Shown: one piece after another, positions 60,401 to 64,000 of the stretch | Layout: each line of letters begins with the position of its first letter | How positions within the stretch are numbered: position 1 is the stretch's first letter | Source: Haliclystus octoradiatus | Taxonomy: Eukaryota; Cnidaria; Staurozoa; Stauromedusae; Haliclystidae | Direction: 5' to 3' | DNA length: 64,000 nucleotides | Assembly (NCBI GenBank): GCA_916610825.1 | Contig: OU744448.1 | Coordinates: 3,573,465 to 3,637,464, forward strand | Made by a program: the position numbers and the translations under genes | Notes under the pieces: model-generated | Databases searched by the model: none | Told to the model about the DNA's origin: nothing | Seen by the model: the letters and a program-made list of their open reading frames with translations, nothing else

Positions 60401-60692
60401 CAAAATTATAATAACTCAAGTTAGCCCCTTAGTTAAACTGAACTCAATACAATTAAAATACATAAATATAAATGGAATGATAAGCGATCTTACATACCAC
60501 CTGTCGACTTCTGTATAACCATAGATATCAAAGTTTTTCTGTTTGCAGATGTTGATTTTATATAGTATTATATAGGCTTATTGCATTCCCAGATTTGTTT
60601 CAATTTATCCTCTGTGAAACCATTTTGGAAATATATTGTCCAATTTATGTTCCACTTTACATGTATTACGTATGTAGACTTTTCATGACTAA

Positions 60693-60836
60693 CCCGGCAA
60701 ACAGTGGATGTTCCGTGAAAGTTCCGTTCAATTTGCGGTCAATCGAACGTTCTGCAAACGTTCACGGAATGTTCAGGGCGGACGGACGAAAATAAACGTT
60801 CACGGAACGTTCACGGAACATCCACTGTTTGCCGGG
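60693..60836. mobile_element. 144-bp palindromic MITE
   Basis: CCCGGCAAACAGTGGATGTT at one end is mirrored by AACATCCACTGTTTGCCGGG at the other, with GTTCACGGAACGTTCACGGA words inside. A decayed relative with GTGAACGTT words lies at about 36926-37035. Confidence 0.85.
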
Positions 60837-60972
60837 AAGTCCAAGTCCGAAATTGATCACAATCATAGCTTAAAAGTTTCCCTCGATATTTTCAAATATA
60901 TTCTGCTCGATTTCGAATAGTTTGTCCGACCCGATTTAGTTTCACGTGACGCAAAGAATGACGTTGTAAGAA

Positions 60973-60991
60973 ATGCAAATGAGATGCAAAT
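60973..60991 (+). promoter_or_regulatory. Two tandem octamer (POU/Oct) motifs
   Basis: ATGCAAAT occurs twice with 3 bp between (60973-60980 and 60984-60991), preceded by a CACGTGACG string (E-box and CRE-like half site) at 60943. Octamer motifs bind POU-domain factors. They lie about 270 bp before the candidate first exon at 61257, as expected for a proximal promoter. Function is inferred. Confidence 0.45.
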
Positions 60992-61256
60992 GAGTAGGCC
61001 AAGTCTTTAGAATGGAATGTGCGTCTGCGATCACCAGACTGGGAGAAGTGCAGCAAATATGTCGTTTTTGAAGCGTTTACCTGCCTTTGATTGAATTTAC
61101 AGAGCGAGCTGTTTAAAGTTTATATGTATCAAAAGTATAATTTGGTTCTTCAATTACAAACATGTCGCCTTGTTTCATAAGTTTTGTCACCGGATAGTGC
61201 ACAGTAATGCTGGTTTTCAAAGATTCCTAATTCCTATTTATGAAAGAGAAGCGAAG

Positions 61257-61333
61257 ATGTCCAACATTATGAATTGTGTATCAGCAAATAACAGCGGGAG
61301 AACGAACAGGAAAGCTTTGAAGAAAGGCTTCAG
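61257..61333 (+). CDS. Possible first coding exon of a gene running off the window
   Basis: GCGAAG-ATG-TCC at 61257 opens 25 codons plus two bases (MSNIMNCVSANNSGRTNRKA, then LKKGF) up to CAG|GTGAGA, a good donor. The upstream 300 bp are less AT-rich than their surroundings and carry two octamer motifs. No second exon was identified at 61334-64000, so the intron would be long. The short peptide is basic and unrecognised. Confidence 0.35.
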
Positions 61334-64000
61334 GTGAGAATGAATATATTAATTCAACATTTTGATTTTAACTGTTTTGGACGATGATTTGATATGAATT
61401 GACAGAAGATTTCCTTCGGAAAATGTTTTTGAGGTAAACATTTTTGCTTCATGATATTATTTCACGGCATTTATAAATCACGATGTTGTAATATTATTGT
61501 TTAATTTTGAAAATTATCCAATGTATTCATTGTTTAAATAAATAATATTATTTTCAACAAATAGGCCTACAATTTAAGAATACTTATAGATTATTGATTG
61601 GCTACAGGGTCAAAGCATAGCAAAGCCATGTTGTTCTAGATTGTTCAACATCAATTGTTAAAACCAGTCTGTTTTTCAAGAATTGTCCAAGATATACAAA
61701 CACGATTGATTCGACTTGTTATTGTAAAATTAAACTTTGAATTAGGGTTTTCTCGCCCGTTTGATGAGTGTTTTGCTTGTCACGTAGAGTTTAATTTGGC
61801 CCACGCTTTCTCGCCTGATGATTAAAATTTGATTAATGTTTTGATCAAACTTACTTTATTGTTTAGTTTTTGAGTCCCGCCTCCATTTATTCATTCGGAA
61901 ATTAGAACGTTCCTGTATTGCTATGATATGTTTGGATATCGAATCAAACAACAAAAATTGTTCTTTTTCAGCTATTCAAAGATGCTTTTAATTTCTTACT
62001 GTGCTAAATTCAATCATTTTGACACTTCGTGTTTTGTCAACATTGTCAACAACAGTTCGCGAATAATTAAAACTTTTTTACTACAAGGTGACTATTTGAT
62101 GAGGTGTGTTTTGATATTTCAACCCCATTTCACCCTGAGACCTTTATATATTATTGTGATAACAAAGTTTTAATTGGATTAATATGTGGATTTGATCATT
62201 ATTAACATGCATCTTTTTTTCTGCGGGATTTTACCTGGTCTATTGATAATTCACTGTCATTGAAACCAACAACACATTTTTATTTTGTTTTCAAATGATG
62301 AATCACATGCATGTTCTAGCAGATTAAAAATGACCTGTATCTGTTTTGGACAAGTCGACTCACAAACTGTTCAACTTTTGCTAACATTTTCTTTGAAAAT
62401 TAGGAAATTTCACAAATGTTCTGCATTACATAGCAGCCACATATAATATCAAACAAGTCTATACTATGTAATGTTGTGAACTTCAATCAAATTTGTAGGT
62501 GTATCAATCTAGCTCAGGAGCATTGAAAGTTAATCAATTCATCACAAAACAGCAAAGCTATATTGATCAAAGCTGCGATCGATCAATGGTGACTGCCTCT
62601 TTTTTAGACCTGTGCCACATTAGAGCGGCAGCCAGACAGTTTTAATCACGTGAAGATCGTAAAAGCAATTGACTATTGACATATAAGGGAAAAGCCATTA
62701 TATGTCCGAGAAGTGATTGCTTGCAAATCGAATCTGTGCCAAAGTGCCATTTCGGGGCTTGTTTTAAACAAAATGTAAACAAAACAGAGCGACTGCACCG
62801 AGCGATATAAAACTTTTAATTAAGACAAAATCAAAACATTAAATTAATGAATTTTCGAATACAGAAATTTTATATTGAATTTCATTGTCTGGAAACAATC
62901 GGTTTAACGATTGACAAAGTGGTTGATTTGCCGATGCCGATTATTTTCCGATTAGTAGAAATTGGCGCCGATAATCGGCAAATCCGATGGTTTTTAGAAC
63001 AATCGTCTCATCCCTACTTGTTTATGGGGGTCAAAATACATGTCTAATCACATAGAGGTGTTCAAGCAAAAATTGAACGTAGAAATGATGGTACTATTAG
63101 GCTCATTCTAAAAATATATTTGCCAGCTAAAACATCTGTGCCAAACCCCTTGCCAGCAATGTCGCAATGAGGCTATAGGTGGATTCCACGATTGGATCAA
63201 CCAAGGCGTCAAAATAAAAACATTAACATTTACATTTTTATAAAGCTGATATTATCCACATGATCAAGAAGTGTACATATTTGTGTTTAGATGATCTTTT
63301 TGTTCATGTACTCACCATAAACTAATAAGTTTTCTGCGACACGTCGAGACTCTCTGAGGCTAGAATATTTTTCGCTGCGTAGGAAAATATAATTTTATTT
63401 AGTTGCGTTTCGTGTTTTTGATTTCTAATTCCTCATTTTCGATGTTTTTTCACACGCTGAATCCGTTTCCATAAAAAAATTAACGTTAAATCAACTGCAT
63501 CTTGTGTTTCGTGGCAGCTAAATTTGTCCTGCGTAGGCATGTTCGCAAGTCACAGAAAAATGCTAAAAGTAAAGATGGCGGAGCAGTTTTATGAGTCATT
63601 AATTATTCCTTTCCTATGTAAAGTTAGCTAGTGGCTACGTAACTAATTATGTAAAAATATTCAGCAATTTCCGAATAGGACGGCTCAATTATGAATGAAG
63701 AACAAACAATTTCAAAGTTCGTTCATGACGTTCGTTCGTCACTCATTGAAACACTGTGATCAAGCCGCAAACTTGTGAAGGAATCAAAAGTCGAGGTGAG
63801 CATGATCACAGCATGCTAATCGGTCATATCAGAGATAATTTCTCTCACCTAGTCATTTGCAAGTTATAAATAATGTTGTGATGTTCTATTTCAGACTGCT
63901 TGATATGTTCATGCAAAGTTTTTCATGAGCAGAAACATTAGTAATTTCTACGTAATTTTGTAGTTCGCTAAGGGCCGCTAAGTTAGACTCGCTTCAATCT
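61334..64000. other. 3' end of window, nothing firm
   Basis: AT-rich. It contains a short imperfect repeat of CGATTATTTTCCGATTAG / GATAATCGGCAAATCCGA words (about 62925-62990) and an AAGATGGCGGAG at 63573 that could be a first codon or a YY1-like site. No exon, LINE or MITE with two ends. Confidence 0.4.

Noticed and set aside
63573..63639. AAGATGGCGGAG as a first exon (MAEQFYESL...)
   Set aside because: The frame stops within 20 codons and the only donor (GTAAAG) is weak. It may be a YY1-like site, but nothing else supports a promoter.

Overview
This is eukaryotic, animal-type genomic DNA. It is AT-rich, with GT..AG introns and short exons, and most of the window is intron or intergenic sequence full of small transposons. 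There are no operons, ribosome binding sites or CRISPR arrays. Secreted PAN/apple-like proteins, tRNA-derived SINEs, CR1/L2-type and RTE-like LINEs, a BEL/Pao remnant and many MITEs suggest a marine invertebrate. A tunicate or cnidarian would fit, but the sequence does not settle the taxon.

Region 1 (about 1-11,100, + strand): a multi-exon gene for a small secreted or membrane-anchored protein. Six exons (1953-2211, 4252-4340, 6536-6616, 7974-8006, 8947-9000, 11013-11092) join in one frame with matching intron phases. The last one ends in a hydrophobic C-terminus like a GPI signal or tail anchor. The 5' end with the signal peptide was not found. Two further open exons (11358-11509 and 11768-11907) have the same acceptor phase and could be alternative 3' ends or part of another gene.

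Region 2 (about 17,300-58,650, + strand): the main feature, a tandem family of four three-exon genes (A-D). Each has exon 1 (signal peptide plus a PAN/apple-like five-cysteine module, ending after a Trp codon in phase 0), a 28-nt micro-exon, and a long last exon for a beta-rich domain of about 150 residues that I do not recognise. Copies B and C are 277 aa, D is 280 aa, and A is 272 aa once its insertion is discounted. Copy A carries an 834-bp DNA transposon inside exon 1, and a near-identical 831-bp copy lies 57 bp before its start codon. A 66-bp relic of a fifth exon 1 lies at 23,570. The proteins look like secreted recognition or adhesion factors, by inference only.

Region 3 (mobile DNA within and between these genes): SINEs with A and B boxes, one inserted into an RTE-like LINE; a 5'-truncated but open CR1/L2-like reverse transcriptase; a decayed BEL/Pao element in intron 2 of gene D; a 952-bp Mutator-like element with a 9-bp target duplication; several fold-back elements; and a MITE family with G-run/C-run ends present in intron 2 of A, C and D.

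Region 4 (about 58,650-64,000): intergenic. Two tandem octamer motifs (ATGCAAAT) lie about 270 bp before a possible first coding exon (61257-61333) of a gene that would continue beyond the window.
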